This document shows positions 8,909 to 17,699 of a stretch of DNA of 49,782 nucleotides, piece after piece. The position numbers were made by a program, and so were the translations under genes. A model generated the notes under the pieces. The model did not search any database. It saw nothing but the letters and a program-made list of their open reading frames with translations, and was not told the origin of the DNA. Location: assembly GCA_947447825.1 (NCBI GenBank), contig CANFLL010000022.1:1-49782 (forward strand), written 5' to 3'. The stretch comes from Chitinophagaceae bacterium (GTDB taxonomy: Bacteria; Bacteroidota; Bacteroidia; Chitinophagales; Chitinophagaceae). The stretch's first letter is position 1, and each line of letters begins with the position of its first letter.

Positions 8909-9272
8909 TACTTGATTATTTTTATTTGAAGTATTGATAATTCAGATTAAATATAATTCATGCAAGATAGCCTAAATGAATTACAAATACCCGCTTCCAC
9001 TTTTAAAAAGAGTTACCCAAACTTTTGTGCCCCCATATCTGTTCAAGGCAATATTTTACTTTCAAATTCGCCTATCATTTCTATTCCATCAGTAACTAAA
9101 GGGACTTCATAAACAGAAATCAATTCTAATACCCCCTCTCCCTTATTGCTTTTCAACTATTATTTATTGTCAATCAATTCAATCCAAATACCATTACCAA
9201 CAATCAGTTTACCCAATTATACACTCCTTTAATCAATCCACCTACTTCAAATATCAATCGAAACAAATAAAA

Positions 9273-9497
9273 TGCCATCTAATACAAGCAAAATGTCAAT
9301 CATCACAATCAGAATGTATCAGCCATACAATTAACTTGTATTCAGCATACAAACAGTTTGTATTCAAGATACAAAATCCTTGTACTCTTAATACAAGTGA
9401 AATGTGGATTAATACAAACGTTTTGTATTCAAAATACAAACAGAATGTCTACCCAATACAAACCGTTTGTATTGGCCCACATTCTGCTTGTATTAAA
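9273..9497. repeat. Array of eleven 21-22-bp units, many built on a TTGTAT/ATACAA palindrome
   Basis: TGTA/TGTN unit starts fall at 9273, 9294, 9315, 9337, 9359, 9381, 9403, 9424, 9446, 9468 and 9489, so every interval is 21 or 22 bp. The best units read TTGTATTCAAAATACAA, a dyad of TTGTAT and ATACAA, followed by a 4-5-bp spacer such as CAGAA or CCGT. No frame is open through it, so it is not coding. It fills most of the 8909-9532 gap; the rest of that gap (9017-9272) shows nothing recognisable. Confidence 0.8.
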
Positions 9498-9532
9498 CCC
9501 TCTTCTGTAGGCTAAATGTTGCTTTAAAAAAG

Positions 9533-9565
9533 AATCGCCCAGTATGAATTACACACTGGGCGATT
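9533..9565 (-). terminator. Terminator of the 176-aa gene
   Basis: Stem AATCGCCCAGT (9533-9543) pairs with ACTGGGCGATT (9555-9565), with an 11-nt loop. On the minus strand it is followed by TCTTTTTT. It may also work on the plus strand. Confidence 0.8.
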
Positions 9566-9583
9566 TATTTATTTACCAATTCA

Positions 9584-10114
9584 CTAAGTGGTAACTGGTG
9601 GCGTAACAGGCGTAACTGGAGTTACTACTTTTTTGTGCGCGCCAGGAAATCTTTCTTTCATGTCATTGTATGCCGCCTGTGCACCAGGAACACCATTTAC
9701 AGATGCCAACTTGATGGCAGAATACACATGAACAGATGCCTCCATGGCATCAGTACCGGCAATCAAAACGGTGTCTTCAACACCCCTTAACAACGTAGTT
9801 AGCGGCTTTGCATAACTATTCAATAAACTAACTGCCGTTACATCTGTAGCCAAATCAGCCAGCTTTATCGATGCAGGCATTTCGGCTGCAAACTGATTAC
9901 CATAAGAACCACCTTTCTCAACAAAAGCAATCGATTTATCACCCATTCTAAAACCACCCCTACGTTCTTTGTCTGTAAGAGCCATTAAGTAAGGGGTTAA
10001 TTTGGTTTGTATCACAACTATAGCGGCTTTAATAGCCGTATCATCTGCTGCTGAAATTTTTATGTCTGCATTTTTTTGCATCTTCAAATCATTTAAATAA
10101 CTGCCTACTCGCAT
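9584..10114 (-). CDS. Uncharacterised Bacteroidota small protein (AGxxA/MGDK family)
   Basis: 176 aa, no known function. It resembles a family of ~150-aa Bacteroidota proteins marked by LTPxER, MGDKSxAFVEK, an AGTDAMEA-like segment and VPGAxAxYxDxKxRF near the end; here these appear as LTDKERRGG, RMGDKSIAFVEK, IAGTDAMEAS and VPGAQAAYNDMKERF. Mostly alpha-helical, no signal peptide or TM segment, with a Pro/Val/Thr-rich tail. The start is uncertain: M12 (MQKNADIKIS) would also do, and the region just upstream (10130-10165) is unusually G+C-rich compared with its surroundings. Confidence 0.7.
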   Translation of the reverse strand: MRVGSYLNDLKMQKNADIKISAADDTAIKAAIVVIQTKLTPYLMALTDKERRGGFRMGDKSIAFVEKGGSYGNQFAAEMPASIKLADLATDVTAVSLLNSYAKPLTTLLRGVEDTVLIAGTDAMEASVHVYSAIKLASVNGVPGAQAAYNDMKERFPGAHKKVVTPVTPVTPPVTT

Positions 10115-10668
10115 TTATGACCGCTTTTCGGCTTGGGCGGTGCTCTTCGGGTTTGCCCATTTGGTACTGTTATATTTCATTTGCTTATGCCGATTTGAAA
10201 GGTGAATGAATGAATGCTACCATTTTGTTTTTATAATACCTGCTAGATAAGCTATTTATTTCAGCAATAACTTTTTTTGAGAGATTAAATTGAAATAAAG
10301 CACAAATTAGTTGTAAATATCGTTTCTAGAAATGAGGGCTTAGTTTACGTTTCAGTAGCAAATGGGGATGATAGTATCATTCATTAATTGCAATTTCTAT
10401 GCTGATTACTAGGCAATTTTATTTAGGTGTTATGCAAAATAAAACTGCATCTTTTTGAAGTAGAAAAAAGAGTATCCTTTGGAAATTAATTTTCGAGAAC
10501 CTCTTTTTTTTAACTTTATTGAATAGAATCCAGTTAGAGACTAGGGAAACTAATGACATTTAAGTGATGCTACGCAACATTTGGGAGAGAGTGGGTGAAA
10601 CAATGTTATAACAATTAAGCATGCGGGGAATATATTTGTGAAGGGATTAGTCAATTAAATAGGAAAAT
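10115..10668. other. Intergenic region with no recognised gene
   Basis: About 550 bp. It has a short G+C-richer patch at 10130-10165, a small palindrome ATGATAGTATCAT at 10368-10380, and an A-run/T-run inverted repeat near 10463-10510 (AAAAAAGAG against CTCTTTTTT) that could be a weak terminator. No ORF of note. Confidence 0.4.
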
Positions 10669-11622
10669 ATGATTTACAAAACATTGGTAGCATTTACAAC
10701 AATCTCAATTCTTTCTACTTTACATTTAAATGCAAAGAACCTAAAAGAAAATCACGTACTTAAAAATATAGATTCGATTCCTACAAGAAAAATTGATACT
10801 GCTTCTACAAAAAGAACCTTAAGTAAGTATGAAAGTTCGTTCATTGTTTCGAGGGATAGAATGAGAAAATATTTCAAAACACCTCCCATGAAAGGGTGGG
10901 ATGACGCTTTTGATAAACGACAGAAAGATTCAGTGAATTATTTGGACAGGGAATTAAAGTTTGCATTTAAAGGTGTTCCAATTTTTAAAAAAATGCACAA
11001 AAATTACTGGGCAATTAATAATACAAATTTAAATGATGAACCTTTAACAAGTTACGATATGCTGGATGGACTAGTAAATTGGAAAGATTTTGATGACTCA
11101 ATGCCACTTTTCTTTACTTCTAATAATTTGTTTTATAGCTACTTTAAGAAGGATAACATTACTTCTTTGGAGAACTTATCACCTCAAAAACTAGAGAAGA
11201 TAATAAATGCCACCTTTTGCCTAGACTGGAATTTTACAAACTTTATCTCTTATAAATTACCCTCAGATCCTACTACAAATGCTTATGCAATACTAGGAGT
11301 AGGTGCGCAAGATTATCCATTTGGCCCTCCAGACTTGTTGTATATCCTTATTAGTAAGGATAGCTACACGTACATTAAAGAAATATTTATTAGAAAAAAT
11401 CCTATAAAAAAGATTCCTGTTTGTGAAAAACTAAAGGACAGTGCAACTGTGATAGAGGGTAAGTATCCTGGTAATATGAAATTACAGGACAAATACATAA
11501 ACAAAATAGTAAGACAATATTGTAATTGTTATTTAGTAAACCTAAAGCATACTAAACAGTATCCTAGAATACAAAAAATGATTGATGACGCTTACATCGA
11601 TTTGCAAAATAGGATTAAGTAG
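10669..11622 (+). CDS. Secreted protein of unknown function
   Basis: 317 aa starting at ATG with a signal peptide (MIYKTLVAFTTISILSTLHLNA, likely cut after LNA). The mature part is rich in Lys, Asp and aromatics. Four cysteines sit in the last third, two of them in YCNCY. I do not recognise a family. Alone on the plus strand between minus-strand genes, inside the accessory island; no partner is apparent. Codon use is as AT-rich as its neighbours. Confidence 0.6.
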   Translation: MIYKTLVAFTTISILSTLHLNAKNLKENHVLKNIDSIPTRKIDTASTKRTLSKYESSFIVSRDRMRKYFKTPPMKGWDDAFDKRQKDSVNYLDRELKFAFKGVPIFKKMHKNYWAINNTNLNDEPLTSYDMLDGLVNWKDFDDSMPLFFTSNNLFYSYFKKDNITSLENLSPQKLEKIINATFCLDWNFTNFISYKLPSDPTTNAYAILGVGAQDYPFGPPDLLYILISKDSYTYIKEIFIRKNPIKKIPVCEKLKDSATVIEGKYPGNMKLQDKYINKIVRQYCNCYLVNLKHTKQYPRIQKMIDDAYIDLQNRIK

Positions 11623-11937
11623 TGGAGTAAGATTTAAGTAATTTAATTAATATCACATACATGATTGGAAGTAATGTTTGTAAGATATGGACATTTAATA
11701 CTAAATTAGTTTTTAACTTCAATTCAATTTTTACAACATGACCTTAGTAGAAACATCAAAAAATGGGAAGTAATAAAGAATACATGCAGAGTTTGCGGGG
11801 ACATTTAAATAGGTAATAGACTTGGAAAAACGTTGAATATCGGATACAAAAGCTTGAATGTAAGAACGCAAAACGGAAACTAATATCACATCACCTTGAT
11901 AGTGCTAAATAAACAACAATCTTCTATTATGATGTTG
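11623..11937. other. Intergenic region with nothing recognised
   Basis: About 315 bp between convergent genes. No ORF, clear hairpin or repeat was seen. Confidence 0.4.
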
Positions 11938-12507
11938 TCAATAAGCTTTCAAATTATCGGCTTCTATTTCTACCACATCTCCCTTTTGTTTTAATATAGC
12001 TACGCCATTTTCTTTGGCAAACTTTTCAAGCCTAGCATCAAAAGAGAAACCAGCAATTCCCAAATAGATAGTATGGCTTGCATAACAAGGATACAATAGT
12101 CTGAAGTTGCCTACTTTCTTTTCAATCAATTTCACCACATCTTCCTCCTTTGCTCTGTATTTGCACTCAATCAATGCAACATTATTACCATTAAACATGG
12201 TAATGTCAAATTCATCTTCTAGGTTGGGTATTTTGTTATGTAGATTTTTGCTTATCTCATTAAATGTAATGTTTCCAAGTCTTGGATTATCAAATAAAGA
12301 ATTATAAAAGTATTCCTCAGTACTTTGTCCGTGACTATTTGCTATGCCACCAATGTGGATACCCATATTTGTAAGCTTTGCTTCATTCCTCGCTATTTGT
12401 GCATCTGTTCTTGCCATCTGTGCCTCGGTGATAGCCATTTGCGCCTCGGTTTTAGCTTGTGCAATGGCTAAAGCTGCAAATTTTTCATTCAATTCTTCAT
12501 TTGTCAT
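11938..12507 (-). CDS. Coiled-coil protein with PD-(D/E)XK nuclease-like domain
   Basis: 189 aa. Residues ~8-50 form a heptad-repeated helix of AQMA/AQIA units (KTEAQMA, ITEAQMA, RTDAQIA, RNEAKLT), so the DNA is also a 21-bp repeat there. The C-terminal ~125 residues carry the PD-(D/E)XK signature: acidic DEFDITMF, then a strand with the x-E-C-K triad in VALIECKYRA, then a helix with Lys. Similar short proteins are widespread in bacteria and cyanobacteria without an assigned role, often in accessory DNA. A nuclease role is inferred from the motif only. The start ATG opens MTNEELNEKF. Confidence 0.7.
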   Translation of the reverse strand: MTNEELNEKFAALAIAQAKTEAQMAITEAQMARTDAQIARNEAKLTNMGIHIGGIANSHGQSTEEYFYNSLFDNPRLGNITFNEISKNLHNKIPNLEDEFDITMFNGNNVALIECKYRAKEEDVVKLIEKKVGNFRLLYPCYASHTIYLGIAGFSFDARLEKFAKENGVAILKQKGDVVEIEADNLKAY

Positions 12508-12598
12508 TATCTTCTATTTCTACAAATATACCTGTTTTGTTGAACGGCCTTCCCTAAACAAAAAGTGTAAATTTCTAAACGTGCTAAGTAGGCAGAGA

Positions 12599-12756
12599 GA
12601 AATAAACGCCCCTTTTATACTTCCATCTTTACCTACTTAAAGGACAACTTTTTACCTTAATTACGTCCCCCTTTGCGACTTATTTGCAAAAAGCATTGGG
12701 AACTTTGCGAAAAAATTACCCTCAATAATTAAAATAATAAACAGGGCGTTTATTTC
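12599..12756. mobile_element. Possible MITE-like element with 13-bp terminal inverted repeats
   Basis: GAAATAAACGCCC at 12599-12611 is repeated exactly in inverse (GGGCGTTTATTTC) at 12744-12756, enclosing a 158-bp non-coding AT-rich segment. No clear target-site duplication flanks it. A nested pair TAAGTAGG/CCTACTTA (about 12585 and 12634) suggests further secondary structure. Could also be an IS remnant or chance. Confidence 0.35.
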
Positions 12757-12776
12757 AATTCATCTACATGTATACT

Positions 12777-14708
12777 CTATTTTTCAGTAGTAAAGGGAGA
12801 AGCGGGCAGCCCTTCTTTATTAACAAGATTTGGATTATCGGGATTATCAGACCAAGCATAACGCACTTGTTTAGGATTAGCAATTGCCTCATTCCAAACA
12901 ATTACTTTATCGCCTTCAATTTTAGCCTTTGCCCATACAAATACTTTATCTGCACCTGCAATGGCAAACTCAGCTAATTCTCCACTACCATTTATAGTCA
13001 ATCCACTACCTACATTGCTAAAGGAAATGCTCACTTTATCATCTTCTATTTTATACGATTGAAAAATAGGCCCTGAGCTCACCAAGTCATTTTCTGCATA
13101 AACTAACTTGCGAGCTACTAGTGCTAACCGCTCGCCTACTTCTTTTTTTCTGTCAGGATGAATATCGTTCCATTCACCTAAATCTATCGTTACAGCCATG
13201 GCCGTATTGGGAATAGATAAGGCTTTAAGCTGAACATTTCTCAAAACTGCCCAAGCACTTTCATAGGGGGCATACTGTACATCACCAAAGTTTGGCAACT
13301 GAACAAAAAGAAAAGGAAGACTTTTTTGTTGGAATAAATCTCGCCAGTTGGCAATCAATGATGGAAGAAACTTCTCGTACTGGTAAGCATTGCCCACATT
13401 AGATTCCCCTTGATACCATACCGTTCCTTTGATAGCATAATTAGCCAATGGCGCAATCATGGAATTATAGAGTGCGGTAGGTTGATTCTGCAATGCAATA
13501 GCATTTATTGCATTCTTTTGGTTTTGGTTTGCAAATACAGCACCTACTTTAAACTGCCAATCGCCATTTAATCGAATTGTATCTTCGTTTGTGGCAATGT
13601 AGTAGGGTTTATCGGGTACAAATCCTCCTTTACCACCATAATTAGTTACCTTAACTACCAATATATTTTTGCCAACATGCAAAAGACTTGAAGAAATGTA
13701 ATACCTCCTCTGTGGATATTGATAATAAGTAATCCCAATTTGTCTTCCATTCAAATAAACGCCATCTGCATCTACAATTCTTCCTAAAGCAATCTTTGCT
13801 GGCTTGCCCACCATCGAAGCAGGAATATCAATCTCTTTTCTGTACCAAACAATTCCGTGTAAATTCTTTTGTCCCTGATCTTCCCAATAGCCAGGCACGG
13901 TCATGTTGCGCCAATGTTCTGGTTTATACGAATTACTATACCAAGGAATTGCCTTATTCATGCCAGCATCTATGGTTTTGGGTTTGCTATCATTGAATAA
14001 AGAGGCAGCTCTATTGATTCCGTTTACATAAGCTGTATCCTTATTTTTATCGATAGTGGATTGTAAGGAAGAAAAATCTTTTAATCCGGCCTCCGCTATC
14101 CAAGCTTCAATAGGCGTTCCTCCCCAACTAGCATTGATAATTCCAATGGGAACTTTTGTTTTTTCGTAAAGTGCTTTAGCAAAGAAATAGGCCACTGCTG
14201 AAAAACCTAACACCCCTTTTTTGTCGGCAGATACCCAACTACCATCTTGTAAATCAGTATGAGGATTTTGCAAGTCGGTTATCTTCGGCACTAAGAATTG
14301 CCTAATGAGGGGATTATCAACATTGGATAGTTCATTTCTGTAATATTCTTCATGCAAAGCAACTTGGTGTTCCATATTTGATTGACCAGAACAAAGCCAA
14401 ACATCTCCTACTAAAATATCTTTTATTTCTAGATGATTTGTAGCGTTAATAGCCATTGAAAAAGGTCCGCCAGCAGGCATTGCAGGTAAAGTAACCACCC
14501 ATTCTCCATTAAAATTTGTTTTTGTAGAGTATGACTTACCTTGAAAAACAACTTCTACTTTTTCTTTTGGGTATGCCCATCCCCAAATCTTCAGTTTAGT
14601 ATCTCTTTGCAAAACCATACTGTCCCTAATCAAGCGAGGCAAACGAACCTCTCCGAACACAACCTGAACAAATAAGATACTAGCACAAAAAAACAATACT
14701 GACTTCAT
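12777..14708 (-). CDS. Secreted SASA-type O-acetylesterase with inserted jelly-roll domain
   Basis: Sialate O-acetylesterase-like carbohydrate deacetylase, 643 aa from the ATG at 14708-14706 (an ORF from 14759 adds 17 residues before the signal peptide MKSVLFFCASILFVQVVFG). The SGNH core shows WLCSGQSNMEHQV (nucleophile Ser), WYQGESN, and the Asp/His pair in WNDIHPDRKKE. A GH2-like sugar-binding jelly roll is inserted (GYWEDQG, then YRKEIDIPASMVGKPA, then DGVYLNGRQIG), the architecture seen in CE20-type acetylesterases. It lies 117 bp downstream of the GH115 gene on the same strand, so acetylated glucuronoxylan is the likely substrate; sialic acid is unlikely in this setting. Confidence 0.85.
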   Translation of the reverse strand: MKSVLFFCASILFVQVVFGEVRLPRLIRDSMVLQRDTKLKIWGWAYPKEKVEVVFQGKSYSTKTNFNGEWVVTLPAMPAGGPFSMAINATNHLEIKDILVGDVWLCSGQSNMEHQVALHEEYYRNELSNVDNPLIRQFLVPKITDLQNPHTDLQDGSWVSADKKGVLGFSAVAYFFAKALYEKTKVPIGIINASWGGTPIEAWIAEAGLKDFSSLQSTIDKNKDTAYVNGINRAASLFNDSKPKTIDAGMNKAIPWYSNSYKPEHWRNMTVPGYWEDQGQKNLHGIVWYRKEIDIPASMVGKPAKIALGRIVDADGVYLNGRQIGITYYQYPQRRYYISSSLLHVGKNILVVKVTNYGGKGGFVPDKPYYIATNEDTIRLNGDWQFKVGAVFANQNQKNAINAIALQNQPTALYNSMIAPLANYAIKGTVWYQGESNVGNAYQYEKFLPSLIANWRDLFQQKSLPFLFVQLPNFGDVQYAPYESAWAVLRNVQLKALSIPNTAMAVTIDLGEWNDIHPDRKKEVGERLALVARKLVYAENDLVSSGPIFQSYKIEDDKVSISFSNVGSGLTINGSGELAEFAIAGADKVFVWAKAKIEGDKVIVWNEAIANPKQVRYAWSDNPDNPNLVNKEGLPASPFTTEK

Positions 14709-14825
14709 TATTCTATTAATTTGAAATTTGTAAAAAAGGAGCTTTACCACGAAGCACAACAGGATTTCTCAAAGAACACGAGATGCGTGTAAGTAATATC
14801 CAAGTATCTTTCACGGTTATTCTTA

Positions 14826-17402
14826 TTATTTACTAACTACTAGGGTTTCTGGCGGTCCAAGGTAACTCTGCTTTACACCGCCAAAGTCTATTACTAACTT
14901 TTGTAAAACCACTCCTGCATCAACTTGCCAAAAATTTAACGTATGTTTTCCTTTTTTCAACCGATGATGAACAGACTGAGTTAAGATATAATTGTTGGCA
15001 ACCCAACCTTTCCACTCTGAATTATCTTTAACATTATTGATTGATACAATAGTCGGTTTTTCATCATCAATAGAAATACCATATTGTAATCCCTTTGGAA
15101 GATTATGATAATTTAAAGTTGGGGAGAAATACGTTTCAATTTTAACCGAACCATGCTTATAAGAATAGAAATCGTACTGAAGTTTAGCATCTTTTTTTCC
15201 TAGTTTAGCATCATCTGACGAATCAGGAAAGATGGTAACACCTGCCGCAGCAACACCAATATTTGGAATAACTTTCCATTTACCTTCGGGAATGGCCTTA
15301 CTAAAATGTTCCGCATTGAAAGCAACGTATCCATCCTTTTCTACAAACACATTACCCCTTTCGCTAGAATCAACGATTAAAGCAACAGTATTTTTTGACT
15401 TATCTTCTTTTGCAGAAGGACTTTCGCTGATTACTTCTTCCGAAACTTGCTTCAACAAAGGCATAATGTTATGCGCAGGATCATTCCAAGAAGTATAGCC
15501 AATATGCACCTGATCCATGATATGATTCCATTTACCATTAGCAACTCCTTTGTTATACTCGATAGAGATTAAAGAATCTTTCTTAAAATATTCCAATGCT
15601 TTTGCGGCATCGATATTTGCCAGAGGATCATTCTTTTTGGCATGGTACCAGTTCAATGCCACTGCTTGATACATTTCGTGGAGGTTTGCAACCGACTTAA
15701 TTGGATGGAGTACCAACTGAAAATAAGCGTCTCGATATTTAGGAGCAAGACTTTTACCAACTAAATCAGCTTTTTGCAATAAGTCATTCCATTCTTTAAC
15801 AACGGTTGAAAATTCATCATAATTAGTAATGCTATAGGTTTTTGAATCTAGCAATTCAGGTTTTCGCCTTGATCCTAAAAGCGCATATTTACGAACCAGT
15901 TCCGCAATTTCATTGGCTTTTTCCATACCAAATTGCTGCGACGCCCAGCTTAAATAGTATCCGTTCAAATCATATTCATTGATGGCAGCAGGATTCCAAG
16001 CATAATCCATAAAAAAGGAGATGGGGAGTTCCATGGGTTTAATATCTCCCACATTCACTATCCAAACCTGTTTTGCATCATGCAACCAAGCCAAGTGCAT
16101 CTGTTCCCATACTCTAGAAATGTTATTGGTATTAATCCATTTGTAGTTCCTGGGATCACCTACATAATCAAAATGATAATAAATGCCATAACCTCCTGCA
16201 CGTTTTTTTTCACCAAAGGCAGGAAGTTTGCGAATATTGCCCCAGTTGTCATCGCTCAACAAAAGCGTTACATCATCGGGTACACGCATACCTTTATCAT
16301 AATAATCTTGTACTTCTTTATACAGAGCCCATATCTGTGGTGTTTCGGAAGCAGGCTTATTGGTAACTTCTTCCAGAATATGACGTTGGTCTCGAACTAT
16401 TCTTTCCAACAAACTCACCGCAGTTCCTTCCGACATTGGCACATCACCATCACCACGCATTCCAATGGTAACAATACTTTCATTGTTACCCATATTCACA
16501 ATCCCTTTCTTCCAAAATTGCTTTAGGGTATCCTCATTTTTAATGTAATCCCAAGGCCCATTTCCAAAAACTTGCCATTCCTTTTGAGATCTCAACATTG
16601 GTTCATGATGAGAAGTACCCATAACAATCCCCCATTGGTTAGCCAAAATTGGATTCAATTTGTCGTCGGTATTAAACGCACTACCCCACATGGCAGGCCA
16701 CAAATAATTTGCTTTTAACCGGAGCAACAGTTCGAAAACATTCACATAGAAAGAATGGTTGAAGCCACCAAACTTACCTTTTGACCACTTGCTCAAACAG
16801 GGAGCTTCATCATTAATAAAAAATCCTCTGTACTTTACTTTAGGAGCATCAAAAAAAGGTTTTGATAAGGTAATATAAATTTCTTTTTTTGTTTTAATAG
16901 GAACATCAGCCCACCAATACCAAGGTGATACGCCAATTTGTTTAGACATTTCCAATAAACCATAAGCAGCCCCTCTCCTATCGCTACCTACAATTACTAA
17001 AGCACATTCCACATCAGGAAATGGATTTTTCACAACCTGAATCTGATAGCCTTCCCATGCAGTCTTTAAGCTATCTATATTTAATTTATTTTCTTTAATT
17101 AGTTGTTGAATAAAATCTGAATGGTTGATGGTACCAACCAATACAATATTTTTTGCACTCAAAACTGTATTTACTATAGTTGGTTTTTGACCAGAAACCC
17201 TTTGCACATCTTCAGCAAATAGATGACTCACCATTACAAGTAATGAATCATCCTTAGCATCTACTACAATGTGATCCACCTGATTTTCAGTTACCAACGA
17301 AAATGCACCAGTCTTAAAATTAGTTGAGACATTAATTTGAGCATATCCATTACACAGAAATGAAGAAAGCAGAAAAAGTAAACAGAAAAATTGTCGAATC
17401 AT
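14826..17402 (-). CDS. GH115 xylan alpha-1,2-glucuronidase
   Basis: Removes (4-O-methyl-)glucuronic acid from xylan or xylo-oligosaccharides. 858 aa with an N-terminal signal peptide (MIRQFFCLLFLLSSFLCNGYAQ); no T9SS tail, so probably periplasmic. GH115 hallmarks: FFINDEAPCLSKW, NVFELLLRLKANYLWPAMWG, VMGTSHHEPM, TIGMRGDGDVPM, LSDDNWGN, and WIVNVGDIKP. The C-terminal ~180 residues form a beta-rich domain (EKDGYVAFNAEHFSKA) usual in the family. Transcribed ahead of the acetylesterase. It acts on the side chain that the GH30_8 enzyme recognises and supplies uronate for the pathway containing UxuA. Confidence 0.95.
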   Translation of the reverse strand: MIRQFFCLLFLLSSFLCNGYAQINVSTNFKTGAFSLVTENQVDHIVVDAKDDSLLVMVSHLFAEDVQRVSGQKPTIVNTVLSAKNIVLVGTINHSDFIQQLIKENKLNIDSLKTAWEGYQIQVVKNPFPDVECALVIVGSDRRGAAYGLLEMSKQIGVSPWYWWADVPIKTKKEIYITLSKPFFDAPKVKYRGFFINDEAPCLSKWSKGKFGGFNHSFYVNVFELLLRLKANYLWPAMWGSAFNTDDKLNPILANQWGIVMGTSHHEPMLRSQKEWQVFGNGPWDYIKNEDTLKQFWKKGIVNMGNNESIVTIGMRGDGDVPMSEGTAVSLLERIVRDQRHILEEVTNKPASETPQIWALYKEVQDYYDKGMRVPDDVTLLLSDDNWGNIRKLPAFGEKKRAGGYGIYYHFDYVGDPRNYKWINTNNISRVWEQMHLAWLHDAKQVWIVNVGDIKPMELPISFFMDYAWNPAAINEYDLNGYYLSWASQQFGMEKANEIAELVRKYALLGSRRKPELLDSKTYSITNYDEFSTVVKEWNDLLQKADLVGKSLAPKYRDAYFQLVLHPIKSVANLHEMYQAVALNWYHAKKNDPLANIDAAKALEYFKKDSLISIEYNKGVANGKWNHIMDQVHIGYTSWNDPAHNIMPLLKQVSEEVISESPSAKEDKSKNTVALIVDSSERGNVFVEKDGYVAFNAEHFSKAIPEGKWKVIPNIGVAAAGVTIFPDSSDDAKLGKKDAKLQYDFYSYKHGSVKIETYFSPTLNYHNLPKGLQYGISIDDEKPTIVSINNVKDNSEWKGWVANNYILTQSVHHRLKKGKHTLNFWQVDAGVVLQKLVIDFGGVKQSYLGPPETLVVSK

Positions 17403-17508
17403 TTTTTAGCACATTGTAGGTAATAAGTTCTATGTTAAAAGTTTTGAATTCTATTTTAAGGTGTAAGAGAGGTATTATTTTGTCATTAAAAGAGTGTAAT
17501 AAAAAAGA

Positions 17509-17557
17509 TTTGTAAGGATAGAACTAATGATTTTAATCAAAAGACTATCCTTACAAA
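17509..17557 (-). terminator. Terminator downstream of the 565-aa T9SS protein gene
   Basis: Perfect 13-bp stem TTTGTAAGGATAG (17509-17521) with its complement at 17545-17557, a 23-nt loop, and TCTTTTTTATT after it on the minus strand. It isolates the 565-aa gene from the GH115 operon. The remainder of 17403-17699 shows no gene. Confidence 0.7.
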
Positions 17558-17699
17558 AAACTTTTATAGATAAGGAAGTTGTAAGTGATAAGTGATATGT
17601 ATTAAGTCAAAAAACACACTGCACTTATCTTCAGATTGCTCAATTTATTTTGACTCAATCCCATGAGCCCAAAGAAACTTGTCAACTATCAATTATCAA

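Larger units (their letters stand above)
8153..9016. repeat. Right copy of the duplicated toxin-antitoxin block
   Basis: Second copy of the block at 7270-8113, in the same orientation, with a ~40-bp spacer between them. The 8153-8475 part differs from 7270-7590 at few positions, whereas 8480-8950 is largely unalignable at DNA level with its counterpart. Confidence 0.85.

Noticed and set aside
9273-9497. CRISPR array
   Set aside because: Unit length is 21-22 bp in total with 4-5-bp spacers that are not unique in the CRISPR sense, and there are no cas genes.
9273-9497. Active plasmid origin
   Set aside because: The iteron-like spacing is suggestive, but there is no replication initiator gene and no AT-rich DnaA-box cluster beside it; kept only as a hypothesis.
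12777-14708. True sialic acid esterase
   Set aside because: No sialic acid catabolism genes are near; the coupling to GH115 and GH30 points to xylan acetyl groups.
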